NCBI RefSeq assembly: GCF_000374425.1
Contig: NZ_KB894367.1
Coordinates: 1-64,000 of the forward strand
DNA length: 64,000 nt
Direction of reading: 5' to 3'
Origin: Acinetobacter tjernbergiae DSM 14971 = CIP 107465
GTDB lineage: Bacteria; Pseudomonadota; Gammaproteobacteria; Pseudomonadales; Moraxellaceae
Translations under genes and position numbers: made by a program
Part shown: one piece after another, positions 53,514-62,524 of the stretch
How positions within the stretch are numbered: the first letter of the stretch is position 1
Layout: each line of letters begins with the position of its first letter
Notes under the pieces: model-generated
The model's input: only the letters and a program-made list of their open reading frames with translations
Database searches by the model: none
What the model was told of the DNA's origin: nothing

Positions 53514-55331
53514 TTAGCCAGCTTTAGATTTAGCTTGTTGAGTACCCCATTCCGCCAATGTCTCTGGGCTCACAGGGTTTGCAATTGGATCTAGGAAAAC
53601 AGGCACAGGACGTTCTGCTTCATCGTTATAACTTGTGGTAAATAGACGCACACGGTTCAAACAAATCTTGGTGTAAGTTGGTCGTAACATGGCAAATTTT
53701 TCAGCACGTTCAGCCAATTCAGGATGCTGTTGGTTAAACTCAACGATAACGTTGGAAATGGTTTGCCAGAAATCAAGTTCTGAATATTCAGGATAATCTT
53801 GCAAGAACACATTACAGATATAACGGTAATGCACCATGAACAGACCTGTGAAAATGAAATGACTTAAATCGGTTGCTTCATGACGTAATAACAAATTAGC
53901 TTCAGATGGCAGTTGACCTAATTCAGGGAAATCTTCATCCACCAAATTGATATCATCGATAAAGTCTTTTAAAACCAATGCTTTCGGCACGCCATTTTCA
54001 TGCACCAACATGGTGTTCTCACCATGCGGTGAAAAAGCTAAACCATAGCGATACAGGCAAAGCAATAACGGACTTAAGCAGACTTGCGCAAATTGCGCTA
54101 ACCAAGCTAAAGGGCTTAAACCTGATGCTTGAATCAGTACACTGAGGATGGATTGACCTGAAATATCTCGGTGTAATAGCGCTGCTTGAGAAAGTACTTG
54201 CTGTGATGGGTCAACATAGCGACCGACACTTTCACGCCATAAGCAGCCAAAGAGTTCTTTAAATTGATAAGGCGCACCTTCAATTTGGTCAAAACACGGT
54301 TGATGAATCGTTAAGGTCGCCACTTCACCCAAGAAAATCACACCTGTTTTTTGTAAGTCTTGATCTTGTTGATGAATTTGCTTTAACCATGCAGTAACAG
54401 CAGGCGCTGCAAGATTACGTTTTGAAGGTAATCCACGATAAACAGCCGTGTTAAAAATACTCACTGGCAGTTTAATGTAATGACGTTGTAAGTTGGATGT
54501 ATTACATAGTGTGCGAATAGACTGCATGGGCACATAGCTATCTTGGCTAATATTCAACTCAATAATTTTTTGATCGACAATTTGATTGGCATAAGTTGGA
54601 ACGAGCCATTGATGCCATTGCCAAGCATGCACAGGAATCAAAAAATAATTTTGAGGGTCGAGATTTTTTTCTTTTAGAACATCAATGAATTGTTCAAGTT
54701 CATTTGCATCAAACTCATGTTGATACAAAGCACAAGCATCCCATTGTTCAGTACTGCGGAACTCAGCCAAATTACGATGTACTGCCAACCATAATACTTT
54801 GACTTCTGGTGATAGCTCTGGTGCAGCACTTAAATAATCATCATAACCAAAGCCCATACGCCCCTTACTCATAATCAACCAAGGATGACCGCGTAACATG
54901 CCTTCAACTTTATAATGCGATTCAGTTAAAACCGCAGCACTTGGCAAACGCGTTTCATTGAACAAATGTGCTTCTGCCAACCAAGTATTATTCATTTCCT
55001 TAATCAAATACGCTTTGGTGAATGGCTTTACATTGGAACTGTCAGACATTGCGACAATAAACTCATGTAAATTCCAAGCAGGCTGATCACTCTGCTGACC
55101 ATTGGTTACATCACGTACCGAACCTTCCTGAATATTCCAGTGCCCAAGTCGATATTGATGACCTTGAAATTCATAATGACGATTGCCGAGATCGAGCTGA
55201 TAACGTCCTACTGATAAGGCTTTAACTTCAATAATTTCTTCATATAGAAACTCTGCAATCGCCATTTCAATGAGACGCTGCCCAGCGGCACGCCATTGCT
55301 GCTGATTAATTTTTAAAGTTGCAAAGTTCAT
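53514..55331 (-). CDS. NIS siderophore synthetase (IucA/IucC family), second copy
   Basis: This 605-residue ATP-dependent ligase joins a carboxylate such as citrate to an amine or hydroxylamine. Motifs: LRGHPWLIMSKGRMGF, PVHAWQWHQW, MQSIRTLCNTSN and FSPHGENTMLVHENG. Its C-terminal region (about 450-590) is FhuF-like. It overlaps the monooxygenase gene by ATGA. With the first NIS gene it can build a symmetric citrate dihydroxamate. Confidence 0.93.
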   Translation of the reverse strand: MNFATLKINQQQWRAAGQRLIEMAIAEFLYEEIIEVKALSVGRYQLDLGNRHYEFQGHQYRLGHWNIQEGSVRDVTNGQQSDQPAWNLHEFIVAMSDSSNVKPFTKAYLIKEMNNTWLAEAHLFNETRLPSAAVLTESHYKVEGMLRGHPWLIMSKGRMGFGYDDYLSAAPELSPEVKVLWLAVHRNLAEFRSTEQWDACALYQHEFDANELEQFIDVLKEKNLDPQNYFLIPVHAWQWHQWLVPTYANQIVDQKIIELNISQDSYVPMQSIRTLCNTSNLQRHYIKLPVSIFNTAVYRGLPSKRNLAAPAVTAWLKQIHQQDQDLQKTGVIFLGEVATLTIHQPCFDQIEGAPYQFKELFGCLWRESVGRYVDPSQQVLSQAALLHRDISGQSILSVLIQASGLSPLAWLAQFAQVCLSPLLLCLYRYGLAFSPHGENTMLVHENGVPKALVLKDFIDDINLVDEDFPELGQLPSEANLLLRHEATDLSHFIFTGLFMVHYRYICNVFLQDYPEYSELDFWQTISNVIVEFNQQHPELAERAEKFAMLRPTYTKICLNRVRLFTTSYNDEAERPVPVFLDPIANPVSPETLAEWGTQQAKSKAG

Positions 55332-56809
55332 ATCAGTTTCTCATAAGTTGAATGTACAGAAGCAGTCTGTGTCCGCGTGTTTGCAGAACGATTACCCGAA
55401 TGTGTCGTAATCGCGTTCTGTTCTGTTTTCTTTAAAATTGAGTGATTTTTGCTGACCGCTTTTTCACAAAGACAGTCATCAGAACGTGTTTTATCGTCTG
55501 AAATACAAATTTTAGGATTTTGAGAGAGGTTAAAATGCTGGAAAGTCTGTACCTGTTGCCCAAGCTCATAAATCTGACGCTCAGCCAATTGATTAATAAT
55601 CGTAGCTGCACGATAAGCGCCAAGACCTAAGTCTGGTGTACCAACCCCATGACTATGCATTTCTTGATTTTGAACAAAAATATGACCATTCAGATGATGT
55701 ACAACCCGATAGTCCTCGGTAATTTGCCAGCGCTGTTTATGATCAAATTCAATATAAGGTTTCAGCAACTGCATAAAACCAAAGTCAGGCGTAAAATAAC
55801 CTGTTGCTGCAACGAGGAAATCACAATCAAGATGGAAGCTTTGCGCCGTGGCACGATGTTGGAAATGCAGTCGAATCTTTTGTGTATCCAACACTTCGGC
55901 ATCTTTCAAATCACATTGGCTATGTAAATGTGTTTGTAAACTTTGACCCGCGATGCTGCGATGATAAAACTTTTGATAGATTTCACGAATGGTTTTTGCA
56001 CTGATCCCCTTGTACAACAAAGCTTGCTGCTGCAATTGCTGCTCTTTTTTCTCGACTGGCAAATCATAAAAATGCTGCGCATAGTCAGGGCTAAAGTGCT
56101 CCAGTCCCAATGGTGCATACTCCATTGGGAAAAAACCTTGAGAGCGGGTAAACCAATGCAAATCAAATGAATGATTTGCCTCATCTTGCTGTTTATCAAA
56201 CAGATCAATAAAGACTTCAGCCGCAGATTGCCCTGAACCAAGCACCACCACATCGCCATGTAAATCCGTATCAGCATGCGTCATATATTGAGCTGAATGC
56301 AGACATTTTTGTGGTTGCTGTTGCTGAACTTTTGCCAGACATTCAGGCAAATAAGGCACATTGCCGCTTCCAATCAACAAATGATGGCATAAATAACTGT
56401 GCTGAATCCCTTCTGACTCAACTAGTACCTTAAAACCGATGGTTTGAGGTTCAATCATCAAAACACGAGATTGGTATTCAATACAGTCAAGCTGTTCTGC
56501 AACCCATTGGCAATAATGGTTATATTCACAACGTGGAATATGTGGTTGCTCTAAGAAATAGAATTTATATAAACGTTGATGATGACGCAGATAATTCAAG
56601 AAACTGAATGGACTGGTTGGATCAACCATCGACACCAAATCCGCCATAAATGGCACTTGTAATACCGTATTGGGTAACTGCATTCCTGCATGCCAATCGA
56701 ATTGAGCTTTTTGCTCGAAAAATGCATAGTTTAATGCACTTTTATTCTGTAGCAGACTGGCAAGACTTAAATTAAATGGTCCTAGACCAATTCCAATAAA
56801 ATCAAGCAT
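55328..56809 (-). CDS. Lysine/diamine N-hydroxylase, flavin-dependent
   Basis: ATG 56809 (MLDFIGIGLGPFNLSLASLL, 493 residues) has AAGG nine bases upstream; ATG 56818 touches that site and is unlikely. The FAD motif is GIGLGPFN, NADPH binding is VLGSGQSAAEVFIDL, and LVAATGYFTPDF is the substrate-side signature of IucD/PvdA/RhbE enzymes. It makes the N-hydroxy group that becomes the hydroxamate. 1,3-diaminopropane is the expected substrate if the product is acinetoferrin-like. Confidence 0.9.
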   Translation of the reverse strand: MLDFIGIGLGPFNLSLASLLQNKSALNYAFFEQKAQFDWHAGMQLPNTVLQVPFMADLVSMVDPTSPFSFLNYLRHHQRLYKFYFLEQPHIPRCEYNHYCQWVAEQLDCIEYQSRVLMIEPQTIGFKVLVESEGIQHSYLCHHLLIGSGNVPYLPECLAKVQQQQPQKCLHSAQYMTHADTDLHGDVVVLGSGQSAAEVFIDLFDKQQDEANHSFDLHWFTRSQGFFPMEYAPLGLEHFSPDYAQHFYDLPVEKKEQQLQQQALLYKGISAKTIREIYQKFYHRSIAGQSLQTHLHSQCDLKDAEVLDTQKIRLHFQHRATAQSFHLDCDFLVAATGYFTPDFGFMQLLKPYIEFDHKQRWQITEDYRVVHHLNGHIFVQNQEMHSHGVGTPDLGLGAYRAATIINQLAERQIYELGQQVQTFQHFNLSQNPKICISDDKTRSDDCLCEKAVSKNHSILKKTEQNAITTHSGNRSANTRTQTASVHSTYEKLI

Positions 56810-58586
56810 AACTGACATCCTTCTGTGAAATACGCAGCGGATTTGGCAGTTGTACATAGACAGATTGATTTTCGACAGGTGCGATCAGTTCATCTAACTC
56901 ATGCAAACGAGTCAGTAAATTACCCTTATAAGGTAAAGTTGGATTGAACAATAACCCCTGTAATAAGGTACTGTCTGGATATTGCTGTAATTGCACCTGT
57001 AAGAAAGTTTTTAAATGTTCAAGCAATTCATCTTCGGTGATATAGCCTGTTGCACCAATCGCATTGATTATGCCGAACAAGGTATTACCAAAAAAATAAT
57101 AGCTAAAACGTTCATCGACAAAATCTTTAGGGCCAACAGCAAAAGCTTTTTCTTTCAGCTCAGGTAAGGCTTGCAGAATTTCAGTGGCAAACTCTTCAAT
57201 ATAATAGAAACCTTGGTTATCTCGTATCCACAAGGTTTTTGGAAAATGATTCTCTAGCTCCAATAACACATTTTGCTGATGTGATTCAAAAGCCATACCA
57301 TAACGATGGTAGACATACATTAAAGGTTGCAAACTGACTTCAAGGAAACGATTAAACCAATCTAGCGCAATCTCTGAAAAATCAGTTTCATGATGTGCTT
57401 TTGCGATTTTTGCAAATAAAGTATTAAAACGATTGAGCGGTTTACTTGGATGATCCTGACATAAAGAAGCAATACAAGTCACTTGTTGCTGTGGATGGAA
57501 TGGCTGATCGCGGAAAATACAGATACTTTCATTCACCACTTCATCATCAATTTTTAAAGCAATCCACGCTGGATCATTCACCGCTTTTAAGCTTGGGCAC
57601 TGTTTTAAAATATTCTGACCCAATTCACTGTGCCATAGACGATGTGTCAGTTCACCACGGTGGCATTCTTTGGCTAAATTTACCCGAATAGAGTTGGTGA
57701 TCATCACTGAAAGTGAGGGTTTCACCATCCAAGGTGCATTAAAACTCGCAAGTGTACGAATCGATGTTGTTGGCGAAAATTGCCAGCCACGCAAGCCTAA
57801 ATCAATCAGTTGTCCTGTTTGTTTAAGGCGTTCGAACCATGGTTTACTTTGTAAGTAACGCGCTTGCCAAGGATGTAAAGGTAGTAACTTATATTCAGCA
57901 TGGGTTTTTAATAGATTGATATCTTGTTCAGATAAATACCACTGTAAAGCAGTTTTCAATTGGGCTGAAATACTTTCATCAGTGGCACTACCCTCAGAAA
58001 TATAGTCTTGATGAACCAACCAATAATACAGTTGTGTCTTGCCTTTATGTTCAGGAGAGAACTTTAACCAATCTTCATGCACAAACCCTGTTCTACTTTT
58101 CGGTGCTGGATGCATGCTATGCCCCAGAATCAAAGCTTGTTCAGTTTCAATAAAACTCTGACCTGCTTTAACAAGATCATTAAAGTCTTCTTCACGTCGT
58201 ACTAAAAACTGTTGTAACGCATCCCGACTTTGAATCCATTTTTCAACCAATGAAGCAGCATCTAATGGAATCGAAGATTCAAGAACCAGTTCTTCAAGCA
58301 GGAGACCTATAATTGTAACAGGGCTTAAAGTTTTGATTTGTCCATGAATAATAATTTGCGGAAGATTTGCTAAACGGTGCCGTCCTACCCGACTGACATA
58401 GGATAAAGGGAAATAACAATATGCTTGGATGGAGTGAATGGGGATGAATAACAGCGTCAAACCTTGGCTAAACGCTTGTTGTTGTGAATTTTGTTGATCA
58501 TTATTAAGCAAATGACCTTTGCCAGTTTCTTGCGTGTATGCATTGACGAAATGTTGCATCGCCAATCGATTGGCAAGTTGTTGCAT
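56802..58586 (-). CDS. NIS siderophore synthetase (IucA/IucC family), first gene of operon
   Basis: ATG 58586 (594 residues) has AGAGGA eight bases upstream; a GTG at 58604 is less likely. Motifs: GHSMHPAPKSRTGF, LLPLHPWQARYL, TTSIRTLASF and FESHQQNVLLELE. It starts a tightly packed operon reading leftwards to the receptor, with overlaps or gaps of at most about 33 bases. The Fur-box-like site at 58723-58741 is upstream. Type A, B or C of NIS synthetase is not assigned. Confidence 0.93.
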   Translation of the reverse strand: MQQLANRLAMQHFVNAYTQETGKGHLLNNDQQNSQQQAFSQGLTLLFIPIHSIQAYCYFPLSYVSRVGRHRLANLPQIIIHGQIKTLSPVTIIGLLLEELVLESSIPLDAASLVEKWIQSRDALQQFLVRREEDFNDLVKAGQSFIETEQALILGHSMHPAPKSRTGFVHEDWLKFSPEHKGKTQLYYWLVHQDYISEGSATDESISAQLKTALQWYLSEQDINLLKTHAEYKLLPLHPWQARYLQSKPWFERLKQTGQLIDLGLRGWQFSPTTSIRTLASFNAPWMVKPSLSVMITNSIRVNLAKECHRGELTHRLWHSELGQNILKQCPSLKAVNDPAWIALKIDDEVVNESICIFRDQPFHPQQQVTCIASLCQDHPSKPLNRFNTLFAKIAKAHHETDFSEIALDWFNRFLEVSLQPLMYVYHRYGMAFESHQQNVLLELENHFPKTLWIRDNQGFYYIEEFATEILQALPELKEKAFAVGPKDFVDERFSYYFFGNTLFGIINAIGATGYITEDELLEHLKTFLQVQLQQYPDSTLLQGLLFNPTLPYKGNLLTRLHELDELIAPVENQSVYVQLPNPLRISQKDVSYA

Positions 58587-58722
58587 CTGACGAATCCTCT
58601 TCACAAAAGAGCAAAATAAGCCTGTCCTAGAAGGAGCTATAAATTTATAAGATTTAAGTCTTTGAACAGTTGCTTTAATTTCATTTATGTTTCTGAACTT
58701 AGATGTAAACTCTAAGAATGGA

Positions 58723-58741
58723 AATAATGATAATTATTATT
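58723..58741 (-). promoter_or_regulatory. Fur-box-like site upstream of the siderophore operon
   Basis: AATAATGATAATTATTATT matches 16 of 19 bases of the classic Fur consensus (GATAATGATAATCATTATC). It lies about 140 bases before the first NIS gene. Fur repression under iron sufficiency is the natural reading. Confidence 0.75.
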
Positions 58742-58860
58742 ATTTGATATTTCAATAGAAATTCAAAAAAAGAACTCTTCAGTCAAAATATTGAATTAAT
58801 TGATTTTTATTTTAGATAGATTAAAAAATGTGTCAAAAGACCTCAATTTTGCCATGAGTT

Positions 58861-58882
58861 TAAATGATAATATTATCATTTA
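58861..58882. promoter_or_regulatory. 22-bp perfect palindrome, Fur- or Zur-like
   Basis: The half TAAATGATAAT is followed at once by its exact complement, with no central base. The core TGATAAT-ATTATCA resembles the Fur 7-1-7 core without its centre base; the outer AAAT/ATTT also recalls Zur sites. It lies 275 bases before the siderophore operon start. Confidence 0.55.
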
Positions 58883-58941
58883 CGATAGACTTTACTTATC
58901 AGAAAACAATGGATAAATTATGGATTTTTATAGGATTCCGA

Positions 58942-59409
58942 CTAAATATCAAGGATATCCATAAATACAGCATTTAATAATTGAGCCAAATCTTGAGGGT
59001 CAAGTCCAATATCTAGTCCCCTCTTACCACCACTGACATAGATTTTTGAAAATGATTTCGCTGTTTCATCTATCATGGTTTTCAAGCGCTTTTTCTGTCC
59101 TAAAGGACTAATTCCCCCTACCAGATAACCTGTTAAGCGTTCAGCATCTTTAGGATTTGCCATTTGTAGTTTTTTACATCCTACAGCTGTTGCAACTTTT
59201 TTAAGATTAAGCTGATGATTGACAGGTAAAATTGCGATGAAATAATTCTTTTCATCCGTCACCATTAATGTTTTAAATACTTCTTCAGCTTTTAAATTCA
59301 ATTTTTCTGCAGCTTCAAGCCCAAAACTTTTTGCATTTGTATCGTGTTCATATTCATGAATAGAGAACGATATTTTATTTTTTTCTAATAGTTTACAAGC
59401 AGGTGTCAT
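58942..59409 (-). CDS. ybaK: Cys-tRNA(Pro)/Cys-tRNA(Cys) deacylase, YbaK family
   Basis: This 155-residue protein of the YbaK/EbsC editing family hydrolyses mischarged Cys-tRNA(Pro). It reads [20 protein letters not shown] at the start, then [20 protein letters not shown] with the conserved Lys, and [19 protein letters not shown]. Length is typical. It is a single gene between the siderophore promoter region and an unknown gene. Confidence 0.92.
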   Translation of the reverse strand: MTPACKLLEKNKISFSIHEYEHDTNAKSFGLEAAEKLNLKAEEVFKTLMVTDEKNYFIAILPVNHQLNLKKVATAVGCKKLQMANPKDAERLTGYLVGGISPLGQKKRLKTMIDETAKSFSKIYVSGGKRGLDIGLDPQDLAQLLNAVFMDILDI

Positions 59410-59577
59410 AGTGAGTCAGTATTTTTTGTATGAGATTAAAAGTGGGATAAGTGTAGCATTTTCAAATAAAAGTTAAAATTTACTTAGGCTATTTAGCTAA
59501 AGTATTATTTTCTTGATAATTCATTTCCCATCCTCATATATTCATCTAAAGATGTTAGGAATAGGCTCAAAGTATTT

Positions 59578-59883
59578 ATGAGTTACAAACATAATAATTT
59601 AATGGCTATGCGCCAAAACTACTGGGATGACGAGGTATCACCTACTGTCCAAGCAGAAAAACAGTTTTTACGGCATACGCTTATTGAGGAAGGAATTTTT
59701 GAAAATGCAACTTTAGACGATACCAAGTATTTTTTCTTCACTCTTCCCAGTATTATCATCGTCAAAGCACATGCTTTAGGTTTCCATCACAGTCTTGTTA
59801 AACGTATGCTGATTAAGCATATTCATATGAACCGGTCTATTTTAATGCGTAAATCAACATTAAAAATTCAGTTTAAGCTTTAG
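59578..59883 (+). CDS. Unknown protein
   Basis: This 101-residue protein begins MSYKHNNLMAMRQNYWDDEV and ends in a basic tail (MRKSTLKIQFKL). It has no signal peptide; a mild hydrophobic stretch (FFFTLPSIIIVKAHALGFHH) lies in the middle. I recognise no domain. ATG 59578 has no strong ribosome site, and later ATGs are possible. Confidence 0.5.
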   Translation: MSYKHNNLMAMRQNYWDDEVSPTVQAEKQFLRHTLIEEGIFENATLDDTKYFFFTLPSIIIVKAHALGFHHSLVKRMLIKHIHMNRSILMRKSTLKIQFKL

Positions 59884-60076
59884 GACAAGTGTAAAATTAT
59901 CTAGAATTTAGAATCAAAAAAATGCTTAGGCTATTTCTATATTTTGATTTATTTCACAAATTTAGACTGATAATTCAAGATATTGAACTATTTTAATACG
60001 TTCAAAAGCTGTAATATCCGCTACAATTTAAGCCTCAGCTTTCAACCCTCCGATTTCAGCATAGGATTTTTCTTTC

Positions 60077-61453
60077 ATGTCAGATCAGAACGATAAGCTT
60101 AAGAATCTAAAAACCTCCTCTGTGGATCGTCGCTTATCTATTGCAAAAGCGTCTTTGCTTGCTGGAACTCGTTGGGCAACTGCAAGTGCTACGTCTATCT
60201 TTTCTAGTGAAGAAGAAAAAGAAAAGAAACGTAAAAAAGCTATGGCTGACCAAGCCCACTACTTAGTTTCTGAAATTGGAAAATTAAAAGGTTCAATCGT
60301 TAAGATTGGACAAATGATGGCTTTATACGGCGAACATTTCCTACCAGAAGAAATCACACAAGCTTTAAATACGCTAAACAATCAAACAGTGGCATTGGCT
60401 TGGCCTGCAATTAAAGTGCATCTGCAAGAACAGTTAGGTTCAAAATTAAATGAACTCACGATTGATCATGAACCAATTGGCACAGCTTCACTTGCGCAAG
60501 TACACCGTGCAACACGTAAATCAGATGGTTTAGAACTTGTTTTAAAAATCCAATATCCAGGTGTTGCAGAAGCAATTGATTCGGATATGAACCTTTTTAA
60601 GAACATGCTAAAACTCACTCGCATGGTGCCACAAACCCGGGAATTTGATCAATGGTTTGATGAAGTCCGTGAGATGATGCATCGTGAAGTAGATTATGAT
60701 ATCGAAGCTGCGACAACACGGCGTTTTGCTGAACGCCTGAAAGATGACCCACGATATATTGTCCCACAAATCGTTGATGAACTTTGTGCTGAAAAAGTAC
60801 TGTGTATGACCTTCGAGCGTGGTGTACCGGTTAATAGTCCAGTCATGCTCTCTTTGCCTCAAGAACGTCGAAATCAAATCGGCGAAGCATCTTTAGAAAT
60901 TGCTGTACGTGAATTGTTTGATTGGGGTGAAATGCAAACCGATCCGAACTTTGGTAATTACCTTGTTCGTTTAGGTAATGGTGATGATGTAAAAGATAAA
61001 ATAGTTTTACTCGACTTTGGTGCTATTCGCCATTTTGATGACAATTTACTTAGCGTTGCTCGTAATTTGATTCATGCAGGTTATAGCCATGACAAAAATG
61101 CAATGGTTCAAGCCATGACAGGCTATGATTTTTTTGATGCAATGCCTGAAAGTATTAAACCTGGAATGGCGGATGTTTTTCTAATTGCAACAGAAGCATT
61201 TAGTTGTCCAAGTAATAATCCTGACATGCCAACAGGTGTGATGGATGATCAGGAACGCTATGATTGGAAAAAAAGCCAACTCCATAGTCGAGTAATGCAA
61301 CAAGCGGCTCAGTCTATGGCATCTCGTTATTTTTCTATTCCGCCTAAAGAATTTATGTTTATCAGCCGTAAATTTATTGGTGCTTATACCTTCATGACGG
61401 TGATTGAAGCAAAGACCAATGTTCGTAAAATGATTCGTCAGTTTGCAAAATAA
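60077..61453 (+). CDS. AarF/ABC1/UbiB-family atypical kinase-like protein
   Basis: This 458-residue protein has the family's KxGQ motif in KGSIVKIGQMMALYGEHFLP (about 75-95), an Ala/Ser-rich loop (GTASLAQVHRA) and LVLKIQYPGV with the ATP lysine. DPNFGNYLV and LLDFGAIRHF give the catalytic and metal Asp. Relatives support ubiquinone synthesis or lipid homeostasis. The UbiB C-terminal membrane anchors are not obvious here, so the ubiB symbol is not assigned. Confidence 0.88.
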   Translation: MSDQNDKLKNLKTSSVDRRLSIAKASLLAGTRWATASATSIFSSEEEKEKKRKKAMADQAHYLVSEIGKLKGSIVKIGQMMALYGEHFLPEEITQALNTLNNQTVALAWPAIKVHLQEQLGSKLNELTIDHEPIGTASLAQVHRATRKSDGLELVLKIQYPGVAEAIDSDMNLFKNMLKLTRMVPQTREFDQWFDEVREMMHREVDYDIEAATTRRFAERLKDDPRYIVPQIVDELCAEKVLCMTFERGVPVNSPVMLSLPQERRNQIGEASLEIAVRELFDWGEMQTDPNFGNYLVRLGNGDDVKDKIVLLDFGAIRHFDDNLLSVARNLIHAGYSHDKNAMVQAMTGYDFFDAMPESIKPGMADVFLIATEAFSCPSNNPDMPTGVMDDQERYDWKKSQLHSRVMQQAAQSMASRYFSIPPKEFMFISRKFIGAYTFMTVIEAKTNVRKMIRQFAK

Positions 61454-61598
61454 TACAGTTTGCATTGCATATTTGCATAATAATGGAACTGTAATAACGG
61501 AGATGTTATAAATAATCAGCCTAGAGCCATTGCGATAAATGCCGTTATGATCGTAAGCGTTCTGTAAGTTCACCAATAATAGGTTACACGCTTATCTT

Positions 61599-61622
61599 AA
61601 AGCCCATTTATGGGCTTTTTGT
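61599..61622 (+). terminator. Terminator after the AarF-like gene
   Basis: AAAGCCCA / TGGGCTTT is an 8-bp stem with a 4-base loop followed by T-rich sequence. It lies about 145 bases past the stop; the gap before it has no gene. Confidence 0.8.
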
Positions 61623-61637
61623 CTTTTTGGGATTTGA

Positions 61638-62308
61638 ATGGTTGCAATCTATTTAGATGAAAGTGGTGATTTAGGCTGGACATTCACTGCACCTTATGGG
61701 AAAGGTGGCTCTAGCCGAACCTTAACAATTGCCAGTGTACTCTGTCCTAAGGAAAAGACAAAGCATCTCAATCGCATTGTGACAGGTTTTTATAAAGCCA
61801 GAAAACGCCCTTTTAGCAACGAGTTGAAATCCTACGATTTAAGTTCAAAAGAAAAAGAACAGTTCATCAAGCAACTCCTCAAGTTGCATATTGTGATCAT
61901 CCTGATATTAAATTAATTTCAATCACTGTTAACAAGAAAAGAGTGAAAAGCAAACTCAGAAATGATCCAAATGCACTATACAATTACATGGTTAAAACCA
62001 TGTTGTTAGATCATTTATGTAAGTATAAACACATTGATTTTATGCCTGATTCCCGTTGTGAGAAAGTGAATGTTGGTTGGAATCTTGAAATATATTTAAA
62101 ACAAATGCTAGCTGAATGTGCTCAGTTGAATGATATTGAAAATGAAAGCTTGAATATAAAACCATTTGACAGCCGAACAACCAAGGAACTGCAATTCATA
62201 GATTTTTATGCAGGGCTGATATGGAGTAAATATGAGTTTAAAGATATACGTATAGACCAGTATTTAGATATGGTCACACCATCCAATGAATTACTGTTTT
62301 TTGAATAG
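61638..62308 (+). pseudogene. DUF3800 gene disrupted by a frameshift
   Basis: Frame one starts at ATG 61638 (MVAIYLDESGDLGWTFTAPY, the DUF3800 DExGDxG start) and runs off into a stop at 61916. Just upstream of that, another frame reads QVAYCDHPDIKLISITVNKK and continues to TAA 62308 with FIDFYAGLIWSKYEF, the usual family end. One base change near 61880 would restore a protein of about 222 residues. DUF3800 proteins are linked to RNase H-like folds and often to mobile or defence DNA; none is evident beside it. Confidence 0.75.
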
Positions 62309-62524
62309 CATTTATATTCAGCCAATTGACTTTGTCAGTTTGGTCAATTTTCTTCACAAGTATTTTTCTAATATTTTTTAATATCATTAAAAAACAATAG
62401 AATAATATAAAATTAGCATATCAACTGCCCTTTATCTTTATCCATAGTCCATGTCAAAGAAGACATAGTTTTTTAACCTAGAGCATGTCAGCATAATTTT
62501 ACAACCATCCTCTAGGATAAAATC
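62309..62524. promoter_or_regulatory. Promoter region of the acyl-CoA dehydrogenase genes
   Basis: This 216-base AT-rich region contains no gene. CTAGGATAAAATC precedes the ATG at 62525. No operator is obvious. Confidence 0.35.

Larger units (their letters stand above)
58587..58941. promoter_or_regulatory. Promoter region of the siderophore operon
   Basis: This 355-base AT-rich region contains no gene. It carries a Fur-box-like site (58723-58741) and a 22-bp perfect palindrome (58861-58882), each listed separately. Both lie upstream of the leftward siderophore operon and downstream of ybaK. Confidence 0.6.
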
